DNA from: JAVBSX01 sp031549565
GTDB lineage: Bacteria; Planctomycetota; Planctomycetia; Pirellulales; Thermoguttaceae
Length of the DNA stretch: 64,000 bases
Assembly (NCBI GenBank): GCA_031549565.1
Contig: JAVBPO010000119.1
Coordinates: 15,922-79,921, forward strand
Direction of reading: 5' to 3'
The notes beneath the pieces were generated by a model that was not told where the DNA came from, made no database searches, and was given only the letters and a program-made list of their open reading frames with translations. Made by a program: the position numbers and the translations under genes. Positions within the stretch are counted from its first letter, which is position 1; every line of letters begins with the position of its first letter. Of the stretch, positions 17,901 through 25,357 are shown one piece after another.

Positions 17901-20495
17901 GACGTCGTCGTAGGTGAGCGTCGCGCCTTCGCGAATGTAAACGATCAAATTGTGCGGATCGCAATTATCGAATTCCGTGCGTATATCCGCTCCGCCGGTC
18001 ACCTTGACGAATTGCAGAGAGACCTGCGTTTCCGGAGCGATCTTGGAATCGACTCCGACGGTCTTGCCGTCACGTAACGTAATTTGGTTATCCGTTTTGA
18101 CCGTTAACATCGTTGCCGGGATGATGTCGGCATTATTGATGGCGTTTGTATCGGTGCCGGTTCCCTGAATATCCAGCGTGAACGGCTTATTGGTTCCGGT
18201 CGCCGGATAGACGATCGCTTCAATCGCCGTTTTGGCGTCGGCAACCGTCGCGCCGGTGGTCAGTGTCACGGTGATTTCTTTTTTCGTGGCGTCATAAGCC
18301 GCGGAATTCGCCGCGCCGGATATGAATTTGACGCTGGAAACGTCGTAACCGGGTTGTGAACGGACGAATACGGCTTGATCACCTGTCAAACCGGTCAGCG
18401 GAATCGCTTTCGGCTGCGTATAGTTCAAATCGGACAAATCGATATTTTTGGCCGCGGCACCACCTCCCAACGTCACGCTGAACGCGCCGAGCGGCAGGAT
18501 ACGCGGGTTGCCGGCTTCATCGGTCGCGGTTTCAATGGCGGTTTTGATGTCGTCAAACGTGACATCATTGATTCCCGCGATCGGCGGCACATAATTATCC
18601 TTGGAGCGAATGTAAACATTGAGCTGTTTATTGGTCTCATCGTACTTGGCGAGAACGTTTTCCGTTACACCGGTCCACATGGGGTCGTCCTTTGCGGCAG
18701 CCGTGAAGTTGACCTTCGTATTGGCGTAGCCGGTCATGCCGGCGGAGGGTTCCAGAAGGAACGAATCGTTGAGATCCGGAGTCACGCCGTCGGCGAAGTT
18801 TTTGAACGAGATATTCGTCGCGGAAGCAACACCGCTGATCGCTTTGTTGACTTCCAGTCCCATATAAGCCGGCGGATCGGCGGTCGTCAACGAAACGTAG
18901 AGCGTCTTGGCGTCACCGCCGCTGTTGCTCGTATTGCCGTAGACGGCTTTGAAATTCGGGTCGCCGCCGATCTGGATGACGTCATTGGCGACGATCGCCT
19001 TGGCTCCGACCCCCGCGTCGGAGTACGACATGCGGAAACTCCCTTCCCGGGCGACCGCCTCCTGGATGTCCTTGAACGTCGTCGGCGCAACCGGCGGGTT
19101 GGCACTGCCTTGCGTGTCGACGTAAATGCGATAGGTCTTGTCGTATTCCGGCGGAGTCGTGTTCGGAATCGCGGTCGAAACGAGCTCTGCTTTCGCTCGG
19201 ACGCCGGACGGAATCGACGCCGCAGATTCAACGAATTCGATCTTGACGTTGTTCATTGCCGACCCGGCCTGTGTCGCGATGAATTTGATGTATTCCCCGG
19301 CGTCGAGACTCTCAAACGCTTTCAAGCCGTTGACATCACCCAAAACGGCGGTTGCCGCTTTCGGAACGTCGCTGTAGTAGGAGTTGATACCACGAGCGAT
19401 TCCGCTGGTGTTCTTCGTCGGATCGGCGAAGTTTTCGTCCGTCAGGTTGCCGTCAACGTAATGGATCGAGACGTCGTTGTACTTTTCGCCGGCGATGTTC
19501 GCGATGAATTCCAGTGCGTTATTGTCGTGAACACCTGCCGTGGAATCGACGTGACTGGCCCGGGCGCTTTCCCAGGCGGTCGTTTGCAGGTACACCGTCG
19601 CGACTCCCGGATAGCCGGGGCCGAGGGATTCCTGGTAGTCGACGACCAAGCCGCGGTCGTTGCCGAGCACGTATTTGATTTCGAAAAACCCGGCGTCTTT
19701 CCCGGCGTCACCGGCGCGGATCACGATGTCGTTGTTCGGTCCGACGCTGCTGGTGATCAGCGTTCCGTAAGTCGCGTTCGAATGGACCACGGCGGACACA
19801 CCTGTCGCGCTGGTCGTTCCATTGACGAACTCCGCGATGTCCGCAACGGTCGCGCCTTTGCTGAACCGTTGCGTCACCTGCCCGAGATTTCCGCCGATCG
19901 TCAATTCCACGTCCGATTGCGCAACGGTATGCGCATAGTAGAGCGACGCCTTTTCGGCGGCTTCGCGCACCTTGACCTCGACGTCGATGCTCCCCTTGTC
20001 GCCGAATTTCGCTTCGTAAACGTGCAGGTCCTGAATTTCCGTGCGGTTGACGCCGCCGATCTCGAAATCGAGCGAGCCGTCGAGCAGTTTCCGGCCCATG
20101 AAATTCGTTTGAGCCGAGATGCGGTCGATCGAATCGAGCATCATGTCGACCTGCATCTGGTTCGATTTGAGCATTTCCAGCGACATGGTCCCGGTGTTCG
20201 CCGCTTCGTTGACGAGCCCGCGAATCTGGTTGAGCAGCCCGGCGATTTCGTTCAGGGCGCTGTCGGCAACGGCGATCATGTTGTTCGCCTGCTCCGTGTT
20301 CGAGATTCCCTGCTTGATACTCGTGATCTCGCTTCGCAGCATTTCGCTGGCAATGAGTCCGGCGGGATCGTCCTTTCCGCTGTTGATTCTCAAGCCGGTG
20401 CTCAGCCGCTGCAGAGAAGTTTCGAGCGCAGACATGTTCGTCTGAAGCGCTCGTTGGGCGACCATGGACGGAATGTTCGTGTAAATTCGAGTCAT
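14946..20495 (-). CDS. Giant flagellin (1849 residues)
   Basis: Residues 1-150 form the conserved flagellin D0/D1 region (ALQTNMSALETSLQRLSTG, then NSGKDDPAGL and QGISNTEQANNM). The last ~100 residues form the matching C-terminal coiled region (ESDIRDTDFAEESSNLTRNQ, ending LPNYILGLLQR). Ordinary flagellins have 270-550 residues; here about 1590 residues are inserted between the termini. The insert is Gly/Thr/Asp-rich and carries a recurring unit of a beta strand (ITVYI-like) followed by a TTANDVKxxIE-like helix. Copies are near 455-490, 618-656, 734-762, 849-872, 1215-1253, 1307-1334, 1377-1407 and 1536-1565. Cys occurs near 845, 1264, 1428 and 1447, unusual for a flagellin. It should be exported by the flagellar type III system and exposed on the filament. 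No other flagellar gene is in the window, and I found no sigma-28 promoter. Confidence 0.93.
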   Translation of the reverse strand: MTRIYTNIPSMVAQRALQTNMSALETSLQRLSTGLRINSGKDDPAGLIASEMLRSEITSIKQGISNTEQANNMIAVADSALNEIAGLLNQIRGLVNEAANTGTMSLEMLKSNQMQVDMMLDSIDRISAQTNFMGRKLLDGSLDFEIGGVNRTEIQDLHVYEAKFGDKGSIDVEVKVREAAEKASLYYAHTVAQSDVELTIGGNLGQVTQRFSKGATVADIAEFVNGTTSATGVSAVVHSNATYGTLITSSVGPNNDIVIRAGDAGKDAGFFEIKYVLGNDRGLVVDYQESLGPGYPGVATVYLQTTAWESARASHVDSTAGVHDNNALEFIANIAGEKYNDVSIHYVDGNLTDENFADPTKNTSGIARGINSYYSDVPKAATAVLGDVNGLKAFESLDAGEYIKFIATQAGSAMNNVKIEFVESAASIPSGVRAKAELVSTAIPNTTPPEYDKTYRIYVDTQGSANPPVAPTTFKDIQEAVAREGSFRMSYSDAGVGAKAIVANDVIQIGGDPNFKAVYGNTSNSGGDAKTLYVSLTTADPPAYMGLEVNKAISGVASATNISFKNFADGVTPDLNDSFLLEPSAGMTGYANTKVNFTAAAKDDPMWTGVTENVLAKYDETNKQLNVYIRSKDNYVPPIAGINDVTFDDIKTAIETATDEAGNPRILPLGAFSVTLGGGAAAKNIDLSDLNYTQPKAIPLTGLTGDQAVFVRSQPGYDVSSVKFISGAANSAAYDATKKEITVTLTTGATVADAKTAIEAIVYPATGTNKPFTLDIQGTGTDTNAINNADIIPATMLTVKTDNQITLRDGKTVGVDSKIAPETQVSLQFVKVTGGADIRTEFDNCDPHNLIVYIREGATLTYDDVDQALQAVRVPVTGATPPYETGVFKLNYSGTATATTAFPDTNAGASGFSTVGTAHGGIPYTIGAANTANDIKNAFDLTRVESKGNERAAELFTVWRSRDNDGTGIIYAAEFEKILTGGQDGGKVVNTAQEVVAALNNSKYWGTEMTQETLQQWYKDGTAESRTKVPVITASLAPGNHGLSVVSQFSEVAYYGSPYDGTGVQFLGPTGSRAIRFVVGGPDTTVNSPLSLDWDSIPDKIDFPRAILTATNPNAEMIITAKKQGESLDDVYFRFVRAEEDPGATPPVVRGSGWGEYDSGPSFAEAQLTFNNATTGSKLANTAFFITANDRGDVANNTNIVMRQDANQTEDIVVNYDSAKKELQISLKSSELSAATAKDGNPITANRIIEAINKDADKNGLADCGFNASLSYSVESNNNGTGTFENMGLTTIYSAIGNTGDTGGHNGTVTVHLVGEGAGNLEAPTANQIINIIKDDDMLSTMFDASTYTTGTSAGTGAIDFVKDTGIVSTGGIVEPGVLTVHLATDATGLPITTAADLVNFWDQLSEEQTHGISASVVREPGSVWDECNDPNGQGILPPTPTIGEECEDIRYLDTYFVGWSDAENEPLEYVPGYATGTMTSINGENASYDLTARRTGTDFNGYSIIYAEDASLTGKYDDNVTGADGSIVYNGIRMAIDDKTKKITVYIKENVTTANDVKQLIETNAKTKQMFTVNLKGNGTGKVTLRDDTLLTAGGTTPPGSLNGAKLLFGQDATEYALEFLSEGYGSRQYVSVIATNGTFPVTDIYGAQTERAYGVDADVTVNGVKAFTDGNDVTLSTSTLSMEFQLGEQVGSGYTSTFTILGGGATFQMGPQVVANQQITIGIQSVNTNSLGGPSGKMYQLRTGDVASLMTDSGTKLADRIVQEAIVNVTSIRGRLGSIQKYTFEPNANVLSDTLEALSKAESDIRDTDFAEESSNLTRNQVLVQSAISTLGIANQLPNYILGLLQR

Positions 20496-20499
20496 TTTA

Positions 20500-20612
20500 C
20501 ATTCTGAATTCTGAATTACGAATTAGGAATTATGAATTTCGGAAGGAAGAATCGGGTTGAAGCGATTCGACGATTTCGACCACTCATAATTCATAATTCA
20601 TAATTGAGAATT
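20500..20612. repeat. Heptamer-arm palindrome, AATTATG/AATTCTG type
   Basis: The left arm (20501-20538) is a run of GAATTCT, GAATTAC, GAATTAG and GAATTAT type units. The right arm (20585-20612) is CATAATT repeated three times, then GAGAATT. It begins 4 bases upstream of the flagellin ATG and so would be in its leader if transcription starts further upstream. Confidence 0.7.
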
Positions 20613-20820
20613 CTCCGAGATTGTTTACTTGTTTTGTAAAAATTCATCGCAACGGATTTGCAGGGCAATCCGGGTATCCAGAAGTTAATAATCGAATCGA
20701 ATGGTCCAAGAGTTTTAGGAATGTTGCTTTTTTTGTGCGGAGGAATGGTACGAATCTCACTTGTTGTGAGGGTCGTTCCGGTTAGATAAGATAGGCAAGA
20801 AGCTTGTCGGGGATTTAATG
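20613..20820. other. Spacer between flagellin and purA repeats
   Basis: About 200 bases with no credible gene on either strand. It should contain the flagellin promoter on the minus strand. I could not recognise a sigma-28 or sigma-54 site there. Confidence 0.4.
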
Positions 20821-20929
20821 CAGAGCGCGAAGCGTAAGCAAGTGTTTTAAATAAGAAATAAGAAATAAGAAATCAATTAAAGTTTCATGCTCCACTCATT
20901 ATTTCTTATTTCTTAATTTCTTATTCCCC
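20821..20929. repeat. Heptamer-arm palindrome with AGCGTAAGCAAG module, copy 1
   Basis: The element starts CAGAGCGCGAAGCG, then TAAGCAAGTGTTTT, followed by AAATAAG repeated three times, about 25 variable bases, and an inverted TTTCTTA array ending TTATTCCCC. A copy in the opposite orientation with the same extra module is at 23261-23362. Confidence 0.8.
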
Positions 20930-21018
20930 TTCCCGCCTTCATCCTTTCCGATAAGATTGAGTCGTCTGTGTTTTGTTGGGCCAAATATCACTTGAACACT
21001 TAGGATTAGAGGTCTATC

Positions 21019-22305
21019 GTGCCTGCAACTTGCGTGATCGGTTTGCAATGGGGGGATGAAGCGAAAGGGAAAATCGTCGATCTTTTGACCCAGGACCACG
21101 AAATCGTCGTCCGTTATCAAGGGGGAGCCAACGCCGGGCACACCGTCGTTCTGGATGGAAAAAAATATAAGCTGTCCCTGATCCCGAGCGGAATTTTCAA
21201 CCCGAACGTCAAAAGCGTTATTGCCGGCGGAGTCGTGATCAATCCCGGCTCGCTGCTCGGCGAGATCGAAACGCTCACCGGACAGGATATTAAGATTAGT
21301 AATAATCTTATGATTAGCGAACGTGCGCACGTCATTTTTCCTTGGCACGCGCTCGAAGACAAAATTTTCGACACGCTCGCGGGAAAAGAAGCGATCGGCT
21401 CGACGATGCGCGGAATCGGACCGTGCTACCGGGACAAAGTCGGCCGTTCGCTCGCGATTCGGGTCGGCGATCTGTATCGGGACGGGCTCAAGGATCGCAT
21501 CGCGACCGTCGTTGATCTGAAAAAGAAGCAGCTTCGCGGATTGGTGCAAAGTGAATCGGTTTTCGACGAACTCGATCCGACGAAAATCTACGACGATTAC
21601 GTAAATTACGCGAAACAGCTAAAACCGTTCGTTTGCGATACGACGGCGTTTCTGCTCGGCGCCGTCGACGCGGACAAGAAGATTCTGTTCGAGGGGGCGC
21701 AAGGGGCTCTTTTGGATATCGATCACGGAACCTTCCCGTATGTGACGAGCAGCAACAGCAGCGGAACCGGGGTGTCGAGCGGCAGCGGCGTACCGGGCAG
21801 TTTCATCAACCGCGTGATCGGGATCGTCAAAGCGTACACGACCCGGGTCGGGGGCGGCCCGTTTCCGACGGAGCAGGACAACGACATCGGCCAGCGGATT
21901 CGCGACCGTGGAAACGAATACGGTACTGTGACGAAGCGTCCACGACGCTGCGGCTGGTTCGACGCCGTTGCCGCGCGGTACACGGCCCGATTGAGCGGCG
22001 TCACGTGTTTGAGCGTGATGCTTTTGGACGTGCTCAGCGGGTTCAAGGAGCTGCAAATCTGCACCGCGTACGAAATCGACGGACGCCGAACGACCGATTT
22101 CCCGGCCCACGTCGACGATTTGCGGAACGTGAAATGCGTGTATGAAACCGTGCCCGGCTGGGACGAGGAGATCACGGAAGTCCGCGACTACGCCGCTTTG
22201 CCGGACAACGCGAAGAAATACGTGCAGCGCATCTCCGAACTCCTCGCCCGCCCGGTCGCGATGGTCTCCGTCGGTCCGGATCGGAAACAAACGATTATTT
22301 TATAG
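21019..22305 (+). CDS. purA: Adenylosuccinate synthetase
   Basis: The 428-residue protein catalyses the GTP-dependent joining of IMP and aspartate, the first committed step to AMP. The N-terminal P-loop-like motif GLQWGDEAKGKIVD is at residues 7-20, with Asp of GDEAKGK the expected catalytic acid. GGANAGHT follows near residue 36. The family segments GSTMRGIGPCY, EGAQGALLDIDHGT, TSSNSS and the Thr-Arg GTP/IMP region TTRVGGGPFPTE follow in order. The length is canonical. The start at 21019 follows a short AGAGG-like sequence. Its stop is followed directly by a heptamer palindrome and then the polysaccharide deacetylase gene. Confidence 0.96.
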   Translation: MPATCVIGLQWGDEAKGKIVDLLTQDHEIVVRYQGGANAGHTVVLDGKKYKLSLIPSGIFNPNVKSVIAGGVVINPGSLLGEIETLTGQDIKISNNLMISERAHVIFPWHALEDKIFDTLAGKEAIGSTMRGIGPCYRDKVGRSLAIRVGDLYRDGLKDRIATVVDLKKKQLRGLVQSESVFDELDPTKIYDDYVNYAKQLKPFVCDTTAFLLGAVDADKKILFEGAQGALLDIDHGTFPYVTSSNSSGTGVSSGSGVPGSFINRVIGIVKAYTTRVGGGPFPTEQDNDIGQRIRDRGNEYGTVTKRPRRCGWFDAVAARYTARLSGVTCLSVMLLDVLSGFKELQICTAYEIDGRRTTDFPAHVDDLRNVKCVYETVPGWDEEITEVRDYAALPDNAKKYVQRISELLARPVAMVSVGPDRKQTIIL

Positions 22306-22306
22306 G

Positions 22307-22388
22307 TGACAGAGGACAGATGGCAAGAATTCGTCCAGAATCCTATCTGTCCTCTCTCCTCTCTCCTCTGCCCTCTGTCCTCTTATTC
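22307..22388. repeat. Heptamer-arm palindrome, GACAGAG type
   Basis: Left arm GACAGAG GACAGAT; right arm CTGTCCT-type units in tandem (CCTCTCT, CCTCTCT, CCTCTGC, CCTCTGT). It fills exactly the space from the purA stop codon to the ATG at 22389. The transcript could fold into a hairpin there. Confidence 0.8.
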
Positions 22389-23234
22389 ATGCTTAACGCC
22401 TTTACCATCGATGTTGAGGATTACTACCAGGTCGGCGCGTTCGTGCGGACGGTCGCGCCGGGGGACTGGGACGCGTGGGAATTTCGGGCGGAAGTCAATA
22501 CGGACAAAATCCTGAAAATCCTCGACGGGGCCGGAGTCAAAGGGACGTTTTTCGTGCTCGGCTGGATTGCGAAAAAGGCGCCGCACCTGGTCAAAAAAAT
22601 CGCCGAAGACGGCCATACGATCGCGTCGCACGGGTTCTCGCACCAATTGGTTTACTCGCAAACCGAAGCGGAGTTTCGCGAAGATGTACGCTCAACCCGC
22701 AAAATGCTCCAGGATCTTTCGGGTCAACCGATTTTGTCCTATCGGGCGCCGAGTTTTTCGATTACGAAAAAAACGCCTTGGGCGCATCGTGTGCTGGTCG
22801 AAGAAGGATACTTGTACGACAGCAGCGTTTTTCCGATCCACCATGATCTGCACGGCAATCCGGACGCGCCGACGCGGATTCACCGGATCGAAACGGAAGC
22901 GGGGCCGCTGATCGAGTTTCCGCCTGCGATCGTCAAGGTGTTCGGTCAAAACGTCCCGACCGGCGGCGGCGGATATTTTCGCTTGTTTCCGTTCGCGGTC
23001 ACGAAACGAATGCTGCAATCGATCAACTCGGCGGGGCATCCGTTCGTTTTTTACGTGCATCCGTGGGAAGTCGATCCGGAGCAGCCTCGAATTCCCGGCG
23101 CCCCGCTGAAAAGCCGGTTCCGACATTACCTGAACCTCAAACGAACCACGTCCCGTTTGCACCGACTTGTCCGCGCCTTGTCCTTCGCCCCGATGGAAGA
23201 TGTCCTGCAAAATTGGACGAAGAAAGAAACTTGA
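22389..23234 (+). CDS. XrtA-type polysaccharide deacetylase (DUF3473)
   Basis: The 281-residue protein is a NodB-fold carbohydrate esterase. The motif TIDVEDYYQV at residues 5-14 supplies the catalytic and metal Asp residues, and SHGFSHQ near residue 80 supplies the metal His pair. SYRAPSFSI and YDSSVFPIHHD follow. The C-terminal GGGYFRLFP and FYVHPWEVDP are typical of the DUF3473-bearing deacetylases found in exosortase/exopolysaccharide loci. The protein has no signal peptide, so it probably acts in the cytoplasm or at the inner face. The start at 22389 excludes 23 upstream residues encoded by the heptamer repeat. No exosortase is in the window, so the pathway link is only by family. Confidence 0.87.
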   Translation: MLNAFTIDVEDYYQVGAFVRTVAPGDWDAWEFRAEVNTDKILKILDGAGVKGTFFVLGWIAKKAPHLVKKIAEDGHTIASHGFSHQLVYSQTEAEFREDVRSTRKMLQDLSGQPILSYRAPSFSITKKTPWAHRVLVEEGYLYDSSVFPIHHDLHGNPDAPTRIHRIETEAGPLIEFPPAIVKVFGQNVPTGGGGYFRLFPFAVTKRMLQSINSAGHPFVFYVHPWEVDPEQPRIPGAPLKSRFRHYLNLKRTTSRLHRLVRALSFAPMEDVLQNWTKKET

Positions 23235-23260
23235 AATTGTGGAACTTGGGGCGTAAGATG

Positions 23261-23362
23261 GGGTAGGAAATAAGAAATATGAAATAAGAAATGAGACGGG
23301 GATAGGGAATCCCGATTTTTTTATTTCTTATTTAAAAACGCTTGCTTACGCTTCCCGCTCTG
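23261..23362. repeat. Heptamer-arm palindrome with AGCGTAAGCAAG module, copy 2
   Basis: This is the reverse complement layout of the element at 20821-20929. It has AAATAAG-type units on the left, a variable centre, TTTCTTA units, then AAAAACGCTTGCTTACGC and CCCGCTCTG. The central ~30 bases differ between the two copies while the arms and extra module agree. Confidence 0.8.
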
Positions 23363-23371
23363 TTTTTCTTT

Positions 23372-23400
23372 CTGACTACTAACTACTGACTACAACTACT
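23372..23400. repeat. Heptamer array, CTGACTA type
   Basis: Units CTGACTA, CTAACTA, CTGACTA, CAACTAC lie in tandem. The array ends 9 bases before the dapL ATG, where a ribosome binding site would be expected. Confidence 0.7.
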
Positions 23401-23409
23401 TCAATCAAG

Positions 23410-24645
23410 ATGTCTTTGCCTTATTTTCAACAGTTGTTTGCCGAACGGATCGGTGGTGCGAATTACGGTCAGGGGACCGAAATTTACAAGTTCGAAAAGA
23501 TCAAGCGAGCCAAACGAAAAGCATTCGCCGACTTTCCAGACCGTCCGTTGCTGGACTTCGGGATCGGAGAAAACGATTCCATGGCCGACCCGACCGTGCG
23601 GCATGCGTTGACGCATGAAGCGGGTTTGCTCGTTAATCGCGGTTACGCCGACAACGGTTGCCTGGAATTCAAGGAAGCCGCCGCCCGATTCATGCAGCGG
23701 CGACTCGGCGTAACGCTCGATCCTGTAATGGAAATCAACCATTGCATCGGCTCCAAGTCGGCGCTGGCGATCCTGCCGAAACTGTTCATCAATCCCGGCG
23801 ACGTGACGCTGATGACCGTGCCCGGTTATCCCGTCGCGGGAACCCATACGAAATATCTCGGAGGAACCGTTTATCCGCTTCCACTGAATCCCGAAAACCA
23901 TTTTTACCCGGACTTGGACGGAATTCCGGACGACGTGAAGCAAAAAGCGAAACTGCTCGTCATTAATTACCCGAACAGCCCGACCGGCCAGGTCGCAACA
24001 GTCGAGTTTTATACCAAAGTCGTCGAGTTCGCGAAGAAGCACAACATCGTCGTGGTCCAGGACGCGGCGCATTTGCCGTTCCACTTCAGCGGGGAGCCGC
24101 TCAGTTTCCTTTCCATCCCCGGGGCGAAAGACGTTGGTATCGAAGTCCATTCGCTCTCCAAAGGCTGGGATATGATCGGTTGGCGCATCGGTTGGGTTTG
24201 CGGACATCCGCTGATCGTTCGCGCGTTTGCCGACGTGAAGGATAACACCGACAGCGGCCAGTTCCTCGCGATTCAAAAGGCGGCGATCGTCGCTTTGGAC
24301 AACGACGATATCCTGAACGAAACGCGACGGAAATACCATCGGCGGCTCCGCAAGCTGGTCGAAACGCTTCGTGAACTCGGCTTTCATTGCGAGATACCGG
24401 GCGGAACGTATTTCCTTTACGCCAAAGCGCCGACCGGAATAGAAAACGGTCCGAAGTTTCAAAACGCCGAGGAAGTGAGCCAGTTTTTGATTACGCAGTA
24501 TTCGATCTGTACGGTTCCGTGGGACGACGCGGGGCCGTTTCTGCGGTTTTCCGTGACTTATCAGGCGGAAACGGAAACCGCCGAGGACGAACTGATGTTC
24601 GATCTCGTCGAGCGGGTCAAAGAAATTGACTTTATTTTCTCCTAA
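23410..24645 (+). CDS. dapL: LL-diaminopimelate aminotransferase
   Basis: The 411-residue protein is a fold-type I PLP enzyme that makes LL-diaminopimelate directly from tetrahydrodipicolinate, the short route to lysine and peptidoglycan. The N-terminal segment LLDFGIGENDSMADP matches the DapL substrate/PLP region. The cofactor Asn is in NYPNSPTG, Asp-Ala in VVQDAAH, and the Schiff-base Lys in SLSKGWDMIGWRIGW near residue 258. Arg of FLRFSV binds the carboxylate. DapL is known in Planctomycetota, Chlamydiae and cyanobacteria, which fits the phylum. It is flanked upstream by two repeat elements. Confidence 0.9.
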   Translation: MSLPYFQQLFAERIGGANYGQGTEIYKFEKIKRAKRKAFADFPDRPLLDFGIGENDSMADPTVRHALTHEAGLLVNRGYADNGCLEFKEAAARFMQRRLGVTLDPVMEINHCIGSKSALAILPKLFINPGDVTLMTVPGYPVAGTHTKYLGGTVYPLPLNPENHFYPDLDGIPDDVKQKAKLLVINYPNSPTGQVATVEFYTKVVEFAKKHNIVVVQDAAHLPFHFSGEPLSFLSIPGAKDVGIEVHSLSKGWDMIGWRIGWVCGHPLIVRAFADVKDNTDSGQFLAIQKAAIVALDNDDILNETRRKYHRRLRKLVETLRELGFHCEIPGGTYFLYAKAPTGIENGPKFQNAEEVSQFLITQYSICTVPWDDAGPFLRFSVTYQAETETAEDELMFDLVERVKEIDFIFS

Positions 24646-24671
24646 GAAAATTTGTTTCTTGAATTTGAGAG

Positions 24672-24677
24672 TATAAT
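24672..24677 (+). promoter_or_regulatory. Putative -10 box for the HTH protein gene
   Basis: A perfect TATAAT lies 45 bases before the ATG at 24723. The in-frame GTG at 24681 would lie before the expected transcription start, which is why the later start is used. No clear -35 is seen. Confidence 0.4.
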
Positions 24678-24722
24678 AGAGTGTCGGCTCGTTCGATTGC
24701 TCCACTTTTCCCCGAAAGATCA

Positions 24723-25262
24723 ATGCCGGGTCTGCACTCTTCTCTCACCCCTGATCTACTTTTTCCGCAAGTGCCGGCGGTTTTTCCCGCAGCGGCTCGC
24801 GCGGAGCGCCCGCTTCATCGGATCAATGAGGTTCGTCGGACGCAGCATCTTTCCCTGGCGAGTATCGCCAAGCGGTTGGAGCAGGAGGTTCCCGACGTTC
24901 GACTGGAAGAACAGCCGCAGTCCGATATTCTTTTGAGCAAACTGTACCGCTGGGCTGCCGTCCTGGAGGTTCCCGTCGAAGAGTTGCTTGTCGAACCGGG
25001 CGAACAGCCGACGAATCCGATTCGTAACCGCGGGCTTCTCTTGCGGATGATGAAAACGGTCCGTTCGATTCTTGAGGGGACTGAAGAGTCGCGAACCCGA
25101 CTTTTGGCGCAGACGCTGAACGATCAACTCGTCGAACTGATGCCGGAGCTTGCCGAAATCACTCCTTGGCCCGTGGTCGGACACGCTCGCGAAAATCGCG
25201 AGCCGGGCGCCGCCGTCCTGCGACGATTCGACCCCAATATCGCCGCGGCTTTGGAAGATTAG
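24723..25262 (+). CDS. Helix-turn-helix domain protein
   Basis: The 179-residue protein has a HTH_3/XRE-like domain at about residues 30-95: the segment LHRINEVRRTQHLSLASIAKRL is followed by LLSKLYRWAAVLEVPVEELL. This is the usual pattern of a Cro/C1-type DNA-binding helix set with a long insertion between helices. The rest is helical and charged (RMMKTVRSILEGTEESR, LAEITPWP) with no recognised effector domain. Its targets are unknown. The start is chosen because a -10 box at 24672-24677 precedes it at a sensible distance. It is followed by the polytopic DUF1559 gene in the same direction. Confidence 0.65.
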   Translation: MPGLHSSLTPDLLFPQVPAVFPAAARAERPLHRINEVRRTQHLSLASIAKRLEQEVPDVRLEEQPQSDILLSKLYRWAAVLEVPVEELLVEPGEQPTNPIRNRGLLLRMMKTVRSILEGTEESRTRLLAQTLNDQLVELMPELAEITPWPVVGHARENREPGAAVLRRFDPNIAAALED

Positions 25263-25357
25263 AGGGATGTTTTCCTGACGCGGAATCGTGTAGAATGGGG
25301 AACGTTAAAGAGCCGCACACGCAGCGCAGCGAAGTTTGCGGAACACGGAAAACTCCC

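Noticed and set aside
15354..20507. Long plus-strand open frames (about 680 and 710 residues) opposite the flagellin gene
   Set aside because: They are antisense to a well-supported gene, Arg/Val/Asp-rich with no family features, and arise from the codon bias of the flagellin.
20496..20640. Sigma-28 or sigma-54 promoter for the flagellin gene
   Set aside because: I searched the minus strand for TAAA-N15-GCCGATAA and for GG-N10-GC patterns and found no acceptable match.
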